Source: Salarchaeum japonicum
GTDB taxonomy: Archaea > Halobacteriota > Halobacteria > Halobacteriales > Halobacteriaceae
Length of the DNA stretch: 64,000 bases
Direction: 5' to 3'
Assembly: GCF_020614395.1 (NCBI RefSeq)
Contig: NZ_CP085325.1
Coordinates: forward strand, 1 to 64,000
The position numbers and the translations under genes are program-made. Shown piece by piece: positions 1-8,436 of the stretch (position 1 is its first letter; each line of letters begins with the position of its first letter). The notes under the pieces are model-generated. The model saw nothing but the letters and a program-made list of their open reading frames with translations. It was not told the origin of the DNA and ran no database searches.

Positions 1-59
1 TCTCGTCTGTCCCGCCCAGCTTTTGCACTGAATCTCGCTGTTCAAGTCAGGGTGGTCGT

Positions 60-400
60 TCAACAACTGCAGATCACGTATAATTCGTAATTTACGAAAT
101 CTACGAAATAGACGCCTGACACAGATTTATGTGTGATCTCCGTGAATTACGAGATATGCCACCACTGATGTGGAACGGAAAACGAAGGGAGAGCCCGTTA
201 GTCTCGCAAGAAAGACCTATTCAATTCAGAGGCCATGATCGTAATGTGCACAAATTACGTCTAATTCGCGATGGTCGTGATTCTGGTGACTCTCGTCAAT
301 TGCGTACAACTCGTGATTTACGCAATTTGCAGAGTCGCCACATGATACGAAATATACGTAAATCACGGAATGCACGGACTATGTGTACCCCACGAGCTAG
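60..400. repeat. Candidate partition centromere (repeat array upstream of parA)
   Basis: AT-rich tract with no convincing gene. It carries a perfect odd palindrome at 84-98 (TTCGTAA T TTACGAA) and many variants of AATTACG/CGTAATT and TTACGCAA, for example near 147-160, 250-262, 318-336 and 346-366. Between about 250 and 340, TCG or GCG steps recur roughly every 10-11 bp, one helical turn, as in arrays bound by ribbon-helix-helix or ParB-like partners. The position directly before parA fits a parS/parC site. Role is inferred. Confidence 0.5.
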
Positions 401-423
401 CACGTCAATCAACGGTGATCGAG

Positions 424-1233
424 ATGGCGAATAGGCTCACAGTTGCGATGCAGAAGGGGGGCGTTGGGAAATCAACCACCACAATCAACGTCTGTGGAGC
501 GCTCGCGTGCGCAGAAGCGCTCGCCGACGAGAACGATGTCCTGCTCGTCGACGCTGATCCACAGGGGTTCGCCACAATCACACTCGGCTTCCGAGATTAT
601 TACGTGAGCGGTGACGCCGTCTCGTTGTACGACCTTATGCTCGATTTCGAGCGGTTTAGTGAGGTTAATGACATTATACAGTCACACGAGGAGTTCGATG
701 TCCTTCCTGCTCACGGGAGTAATTTCAAGCTCGAACGTGAACTCTGGTCGGCAAACCGGTCGCTCGAACGACTCGATATGATCCTTGATGAGGTCGAAAG
801 CGATTACGATTACATGCTAATCGATTCGCCACCGAATCTTGGACCACTCGCCGACGGAGCACTTCTCGCGGCAGAAAACGTTCTCTTTGTCTCGCGAGCG
901 GATTCGATCGCGACCTTCTCAATGAATCTCCTCACCCAGGAGATCACCCAGCTCGAACGAGAATTCCAGCGCGATATCGGCATCGTCGGCGCTGTCGTGA
1001 ACGCAGTGACGAGAAACAAAATCAGCGATGACCGCCTTGACTGGTTTTTGGATAACCTCGGCGAAGAGAACGTCTTCATCGTCCCAGAGACCGTCGCCAT
1101 CGAAGGGGCGTTCAACCAAGGACATTCAGTATACGAATTCGAGCCATCGAACCGCCACCGCAATCAGAAGGCCGAAGAAGTACGGGAGATCTACGACCGC
1201 CTCGCCGATCACGTGGAGGGACACTATGCCTGA
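424..1233 (+). CDS. parA: ParA-family partition ATPase
   Basis: A 269-residue Walker-type ATPase of the ParA/MinD superfamily, which segregates low-copy plasmids. The deviant Walker A motif KGGVGKST lies at residues 10-17. Walker A' (LLVDADPQG) follows near residue 40 and Walker B (DYMLIDSPPNLG) near residue 130. I chose the ATG at 424 because translation there gives the usual MANRLTVAMQKGG start; a longer reading from 370 adds residues read out of the upstream repeats. The stop overlaps the start of the next gene by 8 bases (ATGCCTGA), so the two are translationally coupled. With the repeat array upstream this forms a complete par locus. Confidence 0.95.
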   Translation: MANRLTVAMQKGGVGKSTTTINVCGALACAEALADENDVLLVDADPQGFATITLGFRDYYVSGDAVSLYDLMLDFERFSEVNDIIQSHEEFDVLPAHGSNFKLERELWSANRSLERLDMILDEVESDYDYMLIDSPPNLGPLADGALLAAENVLFVSRADSIATFSMNLLTQEITQLEREFQRDIGIVGAVVNAVTRNKISDDRLDWFLDNLGEENVFIVPETVAIEGAFNQGHSVYEFEPSNRHRNQKAEEVREIYDRLADHVEGHYA

Positions 1234-1696
1234 AGAAGACGACGACGCCCTTGGACAAATGCTCGGGGATCGAATCAAGGGGACCAAGGGTGACGCAGCG
1301 GATGAAGAGCGAGACACAGAGGAGCTCAGCAATGAAGTTGAAACAGAATCTGCCTCGGGTAGTGATACCAGCGGAGCAACGTCCCCAGACAATACGGAAT
1401 CTGCGCAAATTACGCAATCTACAGATGAGTCTTCTGAGGATGACGAAAATGGGAACGGGACAGAGTCAGAGACGGAAGAAGGCACCGTCCGGTCTCGCTC
1501 CCCGTTCCCGCTGTACGTGACTCCCGACTTGAAAGAGACTGTGCAGAATCGCTTCGAGAAGTTCAATGCTCAGCGGACACTAAACGATGAGGCTCAAGTC
1601 GAGAAACACAAGCACTTCATGGAGGGCTTGTTACGCGCTGGACTCGATCATCCTGAACTAGAAGAGTACGTCCTTGACGAATTCAAAGACGACTGA
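1226..1696 (+). CDS. Probable ParA partner / centromere-binding protein
   Basis: A 156-residue protein overlapping parA by 8 bases. Residues 1-90 are low-complexity and very acidic, rich in E, D, S and T. Residues about 92-156 look folded (a short RSPFPLYVTPDL strand, then helices rich in K, E and L). The position and coupling are those of a partition partner that binds the centromere, but I cannot assign a helix-turn-helix or ribbon-helix-helix by eye. Oddly, the coding sequence near 1393-1425 contains AATTACGCAATCT-like words resembling the centromere repeats upstream of parA. Confidence 0.75.
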   Translation: MPEEDDDALGQMLGDRIKGTKGDAADEERDTEELSNEVETESASGSDTSGATSPDNTESAQITQSTDESSEDDENGNGTESETEEGTVRSRSPFPLYVTPDLKETVQNRFEKFNAQRTLNDEAQVEKHKHFMEGLLRAGLDHPELEEYVLDEFKDD

Positions 1697-1783
1697 ACAC
1701 TAACTCGCTGGCTCACAGACCGAGTTTTTCTCTGATACGACTCAACCCCTTCTTCGGACCGATACATGGCCAGAGGTACGTAA

Positions 1784-2215
1784 TCAGAGCGAACGAGAAT
1801 CAGACGCAACCACACTGGCGAACGCGACGTTCTGTTGCACCTGCTCGATCTCCACGGTCGGCTGCTGGCCGGGTTGGGTATCGGGGACGATCACGACGTA
1901 GCCGCGGTCGACTTTCGCGATCCCGTCACCCTGATCACCGACCGTTTCGATTGTCACCTCGCGTACTTCACCCTCCTCAACAGGCGGCTCAGGAGATTCA
2001 CGCTGATGGTCAGGCTGGGCACGACCTGCGGACGCGGACTCGTGCTCATCCTGCGCCGACGTGGGTGCGTCGAAGACAGCGATCCGATACGTTTCTCCGA
2101 GAGAGACAGCGTCATAGCTGAGTTCTCCAGACGGAACCTCGAGAACGTATGTCCCGTCCCGCTCGTGAACAGTCGCGCTGAAAACAGAGCGAAGCGAGTC
2201 CGGAATTTCGACCAT
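1784..2215 (-). CDS. TRAM-domain protein
   Basis: A 143-residue protein. The C-terminal part (about 85-140) has the TRAM beta-barrel pattern: a GEVREVTIETVGDQGDG strand-turn, then GIAKVDRGYVVIVPDTQPGQ. TRAM domains bind RNA in tRNA-modifying enzymes and occur alone in haloarchaeal small proteins proposed as RNA chaperones. The N-terminal 80 residues are an acidic extension. A GTTAAGTT box about 30 bp before the ATG suggests a leaderless mRNA. Solo haloarchaeal TRAM proteins are common, so the call is secure; the target RNA is unknown. Confidence 0.85.
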   Translation of the reverse strand: MVEIPDSLRSVFSATVHERDGTYVLEVPSGELSYDAVSLGETYRIAVFDAPTSAQDEHESASAGRAQPDHQRESPEPPVEEGEVREVTIETVGDQGDGIAKVDRGYVVIVPDTQPGQQPTVEIEQVQQNVAFASVVASDSRSL

Positions 2216-2559
2216 TCGATAGTCTATACCTGGCTAGTAGAGAACTTAACTCCACGGAAGCGGCATAAGACAGTGACCTCCTGTACTGTCGGTTGTTCGG
2301 TCCACCACCTCGGGGGCAAGCCCCGTGTATCCGCCTCGGACCGCTTGTGAAGCCACCGTTCTGCCACTATTGAACCGTGAAATAATGTGGTCTTGTTCGT
2401 ACAGCCACATAGGAGCTACAAGCATCGCGTCGAAAGAAATTAACCAACACATCGACTCATCAGACAGTCTGTTGGTTAACGCCGTGAAATACGGTGGTCT
2501 CAAAAAGAATTCGAGAGGGTAACTGAATCACCGATCGGGACAGAGAATCCGACGACAGC
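2216..2559. other. Intergenic stretch with GC hairpin and operator copy 1
   Basis: No convincing gene. It holds operator-like inverted repeat copy 1 (2440-2479) and a CGGGG/CCCCG hairpin at 2311-2325. A 59-codon minus-strand reading from 2425 to 2246 lacks a recognisable family and is probably decayed sequence, possibly the end of a lost gene or element. Confidence 0.4.
2440..2479. promoter_or_regulatory. Operator-like inverted repeat, copy 1
   Basis: TTAACCAACA at 2440-2449 and TGTTGGTTAA at 2470-2479, 20-nt spacer. Lies 80 bp past the stop of the winged-helix gene at 2560 and 224 bp before the TRAM gene start. It is the only one of eight copies not close to a start codon. Confidence 0.8.
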
Positions 2560-2952
2560 CTACGAGTAAGCGTCGTTGAACTCCCGTTCACGGCGCATCA
2601 GCTCCTCGACACCGTGCTCGAGAATACCCCACCCCATTGCCGTCGGCCGATAGTACGTGTAAAAACCCTGGCTGTCGGCGGTCCGTCGCTGGCGCTTGTC
2701 GACAAGCCCGACGTCGACCAGTTCGTCGAGATGATAGTGGAAATTGTGAGATTCGACATCGACCGCGGTCTTGAGATCGGCAGCACTCAGTTCCTCATTG
2801 GCGACGAGCGTGCGGAGGATCCGGAACCGCGTCGGGTGGCCGATCGCCTGTTGCATCGCGAGGTACTCCTCGAGCGTCAGCCCGCTCTCTTCGGGAAGCG
2901 GCGGGTCCGGCTGACGAACCTCCTCTGTTGGCTGGCGATCGGTTTCGGACAT
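2560..2952 (-). CDS. ArsR-like winged-helix transcriptional regulator
   Basis: A 130-residue DNA-binding protein. Residues about 27-100 form a winged helix: AIGHPTRFRILRTLV, then ELSAADLKTAVDVESHNFHYHLDELVDVGLV and a wing ending YYRPTAMGW. There is no cysteine or histidine metal-site motif, so it is probably not a metal sensor. It is transcribed alone on the minus strand and operator copy 1 lies just beyond its stop. Whether it binds that repeat is untested; I mention it because it is one of several regulators here that could control the repeat family. Confidence 0.85.
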   Translation of the reverse strand: MSETDRQPTEEVRQPDPPLPEESGLTLEEYLAMQQAIGHPTRFRILRTLVANEELSAADLKTAVDVESHNFHYHLDELVDVGLVDKRQRRTADSQGFYTYYRPTAMGWGILEHGVEELMRREREFNDAYS

Positions 2953-3064
2953 TTGGGGGTGCCTCAGGTCCTACGTTGGGACGCCACCTACTTAGTCGTT
3001 CTCGACTAGAATATTCCTGAGAACACCGATATTTATATACTACCGTTGCGAATGAACGAGTCGA

Positions 3065-3733
3065 ATGCGGCAACGGATTATCGATAATCTCCCCCGTGCC
3101 GCCGGTGATTCAGATGCGCTCGCCCCAGTCCGGCGGGAACAGTTTCTCGTCTATCTGATGGGCCCATATCGGACATTCGACGTCGACGCGCTACTGCCGA
3201 CGGACGCCGATGTCGAAACCGATGCTCCATCGTTTGCGACGTGGGACGAGACCAGCGGCGAGCACGCCGAAGACGAGGTCTTGCGGCTCCTGCAGGAGAC
3301 GCGGGACTGCCTCCGCGACCGCGGGTTTAATGCCTTTCTCGCAATCGACGTCGGGATTCCGCTCGACGAGATGGATGCCGCCACACAGAGTATCGCCTTT
3401 GCGCAAGCGAGTAATGCAACGATCTTCATCGCTCCACAGGTCGGCGACAACCTCGGTGTCGGGATCGAGATCGGGAGCGTCCTCGAGGATATGCTGTCGA
3501 CAGCTGGAATGCAGGGGCCGGCGGCCGATGCAACGCCACCAACGCGTGCGCGACGGGTTATGGTCGCGACCGAACCATCGGTTCGAAGTGCGATGCTTGG
3601 CGCCGTCCACGCGCGCTGGGATGCCAGTGTCCGGACGTTCACCGATGCCGCGGACTGCTGTCGGCTCTGCGCACAGTTCTGTACCCACATTCAGAACGAG
3701 GAACTCTACGGCTCGCTCGACCGTCTGGACTGA
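3065..3733 (+). CDS. Haloarchaeal protein of unknown function, nucleotide-hydrolase/transferase-like fold possible
   Basis: A 222-residue protein. The N-terminal segment has YLMGPYRTFD (about 30-39), and the middle has a FLAIDVGIPLDEMDAATQSIAFAQASNATIFIAPQVGDNLGVGIEIGSV run (alternating strand and helix, about 96-140). This pattern recalls Rossmann-like nucleoside deoxyribosyltransferase or TIR-type proteins (a GPY/GPF loop and a late acidic motif), but I cannot prove it from the sequence. C-terminal residues CCRLCAQFC are cysteine-rich. It is divergent from the regulator at 2560, with about 110 bp between them that include a TTTATATAC box. Confidence 0.7.
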   Translation: MRQRIIDNLPRAAGDSDALAPVRREQFLVYLMGPYRTFDVDALLPTDADVETDAPSFATWDETSGEHAEDEVLRLLQETRDCLRDRGFNAFLAIDVGIPLDEMDAATQSIAFAQASNATIFIAPQVGDNLGVGIEIGSVLEDMLSTAGMQGPAADATPPTRARRVMVATEPSVRSAMLGAVHARWDASVRTFTDAADCCRLCAQFCTHIQNEELYGSLDRLD

Positions 3734-3811
3734 TCGGACTCGCGGTCACCCCGGGAAGACCTCTTCGCCGGAGCTGCTGCGAGAGTCACCCGAGAGCAAT
3801 ACTCATTGTAC

Positions 3812-4774
3812 TTATTGTACCTCAGAACCAGTTCGAAAGCTCGTGAGTTCGTCGATTCGGTCTTCCAAGTCTTCGATCTCACTGCGGAGGACATCTGCCT
3901 CCTCGCTTTCAGTGGCCGCGAGTCGGTCCTTCAATCCCTGCAATCGCGTCTCTTTCACGTCCTCGTTGACGTCGGCTTTCCTGACGTACGCCCGCTCTTC
4001 GATATCGTAGACGTCCTGCTCGTGGAGGTCAGTCACGTCAAGTGCGTCTTCGACCTTGTCCGGGTCGACGCCGAGGACACGATCCTGATCGATACCGGCG
4101 TCCTCCAACGCAGCGAGGACCTCTGTGTCGTCCTTCAGTGACTTCGACCGGCGCGAAGTTCGTTGGACGGAGCCGTACTGGGCATGAACTGGCTGGTCGT
4201 GATGGACTCGATCAAGGAGGGTATCGGCGATGTCTTTCCGAAGGTCGTTCGCGCCACGTTGCACATCCGAGAGTAGCGTGTAAAGATCGATGAGTGTCTC
4301 CGTATCCAGGGTGTCCATGCTGGTCGGATCGTGGCGTTCTAATTCATCAATCAACAGGAGTGCATCAGCATAGACGCCGACATCCGGCTCAGTTCTATCG
4401 TCAGTCTCGGTAGGGCCTTCACCAATCACCTGGGTGGCAGTCGGGGCGTCCGTTTCACCGAGGATCCCAGCGTCTTCGTCAATCTCGAATTGCGGATGAA
4501 GCGTTAGCACGGCCGCATAGGGTTCGGCATCCGGGGGAAGCCGGTCAAGTTCAAAGCCGCCACCCGCATCCTGAACGCGTCGATAGAGCGTTTCGAACTG
4601 GTCGCGCTGGAGCGGCTGAGAATCATCCGAGTCCAGAATTTCGATGATGACGCGGTATTCCTGTGAATCGGTAATACGAAACTGGGTGTGAGAAAGCGGT
4701 GTAATGAGAGTGGCCTCCGGAGAACGCTCCTCGGCCGCTTCGAGGAGCGTGTGCCAGTTCTCACTGAACGACAT
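3812..4774 (-). CDS. Hypothetical acidic protein with C-terminal coiled coil
   Basis: A 320-residue protein I do not recognise. Residues 1-100 look like a mixed alpha/beta domain (LLEAAEERSPEATLITPLSHTQFRIT, then YRVIIEILD). Residues 100-180 are an acidic linker and helix. Residues 210-275 contain helix-hairpin-helix-like text (ALEDAGIDQDRVLGVDPDKVEDALDVTDL), and residues 285-315 are a heptad-like coiled coil (LKDRLAATESEEADVLRSEI). No membrane segment or signal peptide is visible. It converges with the plus-strand gene at 3065, and a DNA- or protein-binding role is only a guess. Confidence 0.7.
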   Translation of the reverse strand: MSFSENWHTLLEAAEERSPEATLITPLSHTQFRITDSQEYRVIIEILDSDDSQPLQRDQFETLYRRVQDAGGGFELDRLPPDAEPYAAVLTLHPQFEIDEDAGILGETDAPTATQVIGEGPTETDDRTEPDVGVYADALLLIDELERHDPTSMDTLDTETLIDLYTLLSDVQRGANDLRKDIADTLLDRVHHDQPVHAQYGSVQRTSRRSKSLKDDTEVLAALEDAGIDQDRVLGVDPDKVEDALDVTDLHEQDVYDIEERAYVRKADVNEDVKETRLQGLKDRLAATESEEADVLRSEIEDLEDRIDELTSFRTGSEVQ

Positions 4775-5002
4775 ATCTATACTCTCGCTGCTGAGAGCTT
4801 AAAATCCCCAGTTCGCCCAGATTGCAGGGTGGTCAGAGCTGTCGACAGAAGCTCGTCATACTGGCGTACATCCCTATAGCGATCCACTCTCTCCGAACAA
4901 CTCATCAATACTGTCGGTACGCATACCCGCATCAACACCGAAGCGGACGAGCTGTCGCCGAAGCCACGCGCATACTTGTACGAACGGGTAGTAAAATCGG
5001 CT

Positions 5003-5305
5003 ATGACGGATGAGAATGAGCCGGTCCAGCATTGCACGGTGGATGAGCCGGTGAATCTCCCGACAGCACTCGAGGCAGCCGCAATCGAGTATCTCGACGT
5101 CGACGACCAGCGGACGATCGTGATCTATCAGCAGGCGATTCTGATGGTTATCGCCAGTAAGGGACAAGCAACGGCAGCGCGGGAATTTGCAGTCGAACTC
5201 TGGGAGGAGCCACCGGACGGCCTTCCTCGCGACCCGGATGATCTCATCACAGCATTCCTCGATGAGCTACTGGCGACCACCGATACAACTCGCGTTGAGT
5301 ACTGA
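5003..5305 (+). CDS. Small hypothetical acidic protein
   Basis: A 100-residue protein, mostly helical (LPTALEAAAIEYLDVDDQRTIVIYQQAILMVIASKGQATAAREFAVELWEE). No family recognised. A TTG codon in frame at 4976 would add nine residues; the ATG at 5003 is preferred. It stands alone about 110 bp before the large GHKL ATPase gene and could belong to the same cluster. Confidence 0.6.
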   Translation: MTDENEPVQHCTVDEPVNLPTALEAAAIEYLDVDDQRTIVIYQQAILMVIASKGQATAAREFAVELWEEPPDGLPRDPDDLITAFLDELLATTDTTRVEY

Positions 5306-5416
5306 ATTTCGTCTACTGTAGAAGGCTATGGACGAGAAGGATGTCCGAACTCAAGAAGGGAGCTATCGCGAAGTCTTATTCTATATGGTTCCCTTGTTGT
5401 TATTCACGATCATAAT

Positions 5417-7474
5417 ATGTCCCTCGAACGAACTGACATCCGGACTAATACTCCTCGTCTCATCGAACACATACGTGACAACTACGATGTCAGCCGACCA
5501 CCAACCATCGTTGAACCCATCCAGAACTCGCAGGACGAGTATGCAAACCAGATGGATGCAGGCACACTCGACGAGGGGCGAACGCTCCGCATCACGTTCC
5601 GCGTAAACGTCGACGAGCGTTACGCGGAGATTACCGACAACGCGGGCGGCATGTCGCGCGAGGTGATGGCCGACGTGGTCCCCGAGATCGACACGACCTC
5701 CGCAGAGAAAGCCAGCGGGAAGAACGTCGGCTCCGAGGGTCGCGGCCTGTTCGCCGTCGCCGCGAGCACCGAGAAGCTGTATATTGAGACGCTGAACACC
5801 GATGGCGAACGCCTTGCCACCATCCTCTTCCCGGAGGACGGCACCACACTCCCCGAGCCCGTGCCGCCCCGTGAGATCGCGGACGACCCCGAAGAGGACG
5901 TCATCCAAGACGCGCCCCAACTCGCCGGCCCGGAAGGAACGCTGCTGAAACTGGTCGGCCTCGAACAGAGCGCGCTCAATACGCTTTCCAACTGGGACGA
6001 AGTCGAACGCGTGCTGGCCGAGCTGTTCACACCACTGTTCAGCCGCGACGATGTCGAATTCGTCTACCTCGTGGAGGAGGACGGCGAGGTCCAGCGGCAC
6101 ACGCCCGACTTCCCGACGCTCGACGAGCTGATGGACGAGGAACTGAAGCGGATCGACGAGCACCCGTTCTCCATCGGTGACGACGAGTACGTGCTGAAGG
6201 ACGTCGTGTTCGGCCGGGCCGCCGGCGAGTACCCGTGGGACGGCATCGCGTTCTTCAAGGGCAACGACTACTTCGACGGCCCAGTCATGATGGTCGACAG
6301 CTACGAGCCGCACGTCTCCTCGATCTACAACGACGACCCGGAGATGATCGCCTGGTGTCGGATCGACGAGTGCGCCGAGCTCGAAGACCCGTCCCACCAG
6401 AAGCTCAACATCCGCAACCGGCAGACCGGACTCCGGAGCGTCACCCAGCAGGTGCACGCCAACCACTTCGCCGAGGAGAGCGCCTCGGACGAACAGGAGA
6501 TCAACCGGCTGCTGCGCGACACCGTCAACCAGGCCGTCGACAGCCTGAACGACGAATACTTCCAGGACTTCGTCAACCTCGCAGAACACGGCGCACTCAC
6601 CATCGACGAGGCCGGCAGCGAGGACCAGCTACGGTCCGATGACGACGGCTCGCTGCTCACGCTGAACCCGGAGGAATACCCGGAGTCGGTCGGCGACATC
6701 TCAATAGAGACGCGCGTGTACCCGCCCGAGACGCCCAGCGTGGACGAGTACGTCGTCCACGACATCACCGTCCGGGGCGATGAACTCGACACGGCCCTGC
6801 ACCTGGACGACGAGATACTGGTCTCGGCCATCCCGGATGAGATCCAGACCGCCGACTTCACCTGGGAGGCCGAGACGCCGGGCTGGTACCACATCACCGC
6901 CTCCATCTCCGGCGTCCCGGAGGACACCGACCCCGCGGACTGGACGCCGTCTGACGACGACGTGATCGACGAAGGGCTAATCATCCTGCCCGTCGACGTC
7001 GAGCCCCGTGGAAACCAGCCGCCGCAGGGTAACGGCCAGGGCGGCAGCGGCCCCGGCGGCGACAGCGGCGGTGACGGTAGCGACACCGGCGAGGACGGGG
7101 ACTCAGACGAGTCCGCGACCATCTTCAAGGAGATCAACGAGATCGCCGACCAAGACAGCCACATCTTCGCCGAGGCGTTCGTCGAGGGGGGCGGTGGGTT
7201 CACGGTGAACCTGAACAAGGCGCACCCGAAGTGGCGGGAGATCTACGAGACCGCGAGCCGCGAGGAGGACCGGAAGGAACAGCACCAAGAGTTCGGGTCG
7301 AAGAAGATCGCCCGCGCCATCATCGAGGAGCTGAAATTCGTCCAGCTGGAGGAGGCCGCCGAGGATGCCGACACGCGGGACGACCTGCTGGACGAGGCGT
7401 TCGACATCCGGCAGGAACACGAGGAGATCTATGCCGAACTGGAGAGCCACGTCGAGGAGATCGTCGTCGGGTAG
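5417..7474 (+). CDS. GHKL-family ATPase (MORC/Hsp90-like), stand-alone
   Basis: A 685-residue protein with an N-terminal GHKL (HATPase) fold. The Mg-binding motif VEPIQNSQDE puts Glu33 and Asn37 in place. The nucleotide loop is ITDNAGGMS (Asp74), and the lid loop is KNVGSEGRGLFAVAAS (105-116). A transducer-like middle region follows to about residue 390. A glycine/serine-rich linker sits at about 535-575, ending in an acidic helical C-terminal region. No nuclease domain is evident. GHKL ATPases of the MORC/MutL type have been reported in prokaryotic restriction-modification neighbourhoods, and the methyltransferase downstream fits that. A TATA-like CTATAT about 30 bp upstream suggests a leaderless start at 5417. 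Confidence 0.9.
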   Translation: MSLERTDIRTNTPRLIEHIRDNYDVSRPPTIVEPIQNSQDEYANQMDAGTLDEGRTLRITFRVNVDERYAEITDNAGGMSREVMADVVPEIDTTSAEKASGKNVGSEGRGLFAVAASTEKLYIETLNTDGERLATILFPEDGTTLPEPVPPREIADDPEEDVIQDAPQLAGPEGTLLKLVGLEQSALNTLSNWDEVERVLAELFTPLFSRDDVEFVYLVEEDGEVQRHTPDFPTLDELMDEELKRIDEHPFSIGDDEYVLKDVVFGRAAGEYPWDGIAFFKGNDYFDGPVMMVDSYEPHVSSIYNDDPEMIAWCRIDECAELEDPSHQKLNIRNRQTGLRSVTQQVHANHFAEESASDEQEINRLLRDTVNQAVDSLNDEYFQDFVNLAEHGALTIDEAGSEDQLRSDDDGSLLTLNPEEYPESVGDISIETRVYPPETPSVDEYVVHDITVRGDELDTALHLDDEILVSAIPDEIQTADFTWEAETPGWYHITASISGVPEDTDPADWTPSDDDVIDEGLIILPVDVEPRGNQPPQGNGQGGSGPGGDSGGDGSDTGEDGDSDESATIFKEINEIADQDSHIFAEAFVEGGGGFTVNLNKAHPKWREIYETASREEDRKEQHQEFGSKKIARAIIEELKFVQLEEAAEDADTRDDLLDEAFDIRQEHEEIYAELESHVEEIVVG

Positions 7475-7539
7475 AAGCTAATGACTAACTTCGTCGGTAG
7501 CGAACCGATGCATATGCACTGGAGGGACACCCCCACATC

Positions 7540-8283
7540 ATGAGCACAAAGGACACCTCCGAACTCATCTCGTTCGTCTACGACAAAGTGGCCGAAGAGG
7601 AGGTCTGGGAGGTAAAGATCGTTGAACGGCGCGTCCGGCGAGACACCGAGAAGCAGCTCGCGCTGAACCGGAGCAAGGACTTCTACGACGAGAGTGAGGA
7701 GGAGAACGAGGCGCGCATCGAGTTCACGGACGTTTTCGGCGACTTCCTGATCGCGGTCGATGATATCTCGGAGGAATACGAGCTGGGGAGCGTCGAGTGG
7801 CACTGGGAGGTCGGACGACTGCTCCACGAACGGGACGTGGTGAGCGAACTAAAACACGATTCACACCAGGCGCTCGGCGAGCTCATCCCGCGTGACGATG
7901 TCGATGGTGACACGCTCCTCACCGCGAACAACATCTACGAGCTGTTCCCCGACCGGGATTTGCCCGAGACCGACCGCGTCACGATGCTCGGGAAGCTGAA
8001 GTACAACGCCGACTCCGTCGACGACGCCCGGAATGTATTGGAGAACGCGCAGCAGGCCGGATTCGTCCCGATGAACCGGGAAATCCGCGTCTGGAAGGAT
8101 GTGAAGCCGAACCCGGAACTGGACGAGGTGGCAGCGCAGGTCAACCGCCGATTTCCGACGTACGACGACCCGAGCTCGAAGGTGAAGTTCGTAAGGCACG
8201 CGTACCACCTGTGTCGGGTCAACGACGGGAACATACCAGAAGACGACCAGATAGAGGCAGCGCTCAAAGAGCAAGAAGGATAG
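7540..8283 (+). CDS. Unknown helical protein of the GHKL/methyltransferase cluster
   Basis: A 247-residue protein without a recognisable motif. It is predicted helix-rich, with charged segments (KVAEEEVWEVKIVERRVRRDTEKQLALNR near the start). The C-terminal half resembles a helical bundle (LGKLKYNADSVDDARNVLENAQQAGFVP). It starts 65 bp after the GHKL ATPase stop, with GGAGGGA upstream of the ATG at 7540, and reads toward the methyltransferase. It may be a cofactor of the ATPase, a specificity or nuclease subunit too divergent to see, or an adaptor. Confidence 0.75.
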   Translation: MSTKDTSELISFVYDKVAEEEVWEVKIVERRVRRDTEKQLALNRSKDFYDESEEENEARIEFTDVFGDFLIAVDDISEEYELGSVEWHWEVGRLLHERDVVSELKHDSHQALGELIPRDDVDGDTLLTANNIYELFPDRDLPETDRVTMLGKLKYNADSVDDARNVLENAQQAGFVPMNREIRVWKDVKPNPELDEVAAQVNRRFPTYDDPSSKVKFVRHAYHLCRVNDGNIPEDDQIEAALKEQEG

Positions 8284-8436
8284 ACGGATGCCACGACCGC
8301 CACGACTTAACGTATCTGTTTTCTTCGTCGAGTGGGTCGTCGACTGGCCCCGTGGTGGCAAAACCATTATGTCGCCTCGCTTCGTCGAACGGAATGTCGA
8401 AGTCACTAAGTACGGGGACTGACCCAGGATTATACA

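Noticed and set aside
129-434. Open reading frame of 101 codons upstream of parA
   Set aside because: Its product is a run of LR/RD/RN-like residues read from the centromere repeats; composition is basic and unlike a haloarchaeal protein.
2246-2503. Minus-strand frame ending near the TRAM promoter
   Set aside because: No family, crosses an operator copy and a hairpin; treated as intergenic, possibly decayed sequence.
5381-6589. Long minus-strand frame antisense to the first GHKL gene
   Set aside because: Open because of GC-rich codon bias opposite a real gene; the plus-strand GHKL motifs are unambiguous.
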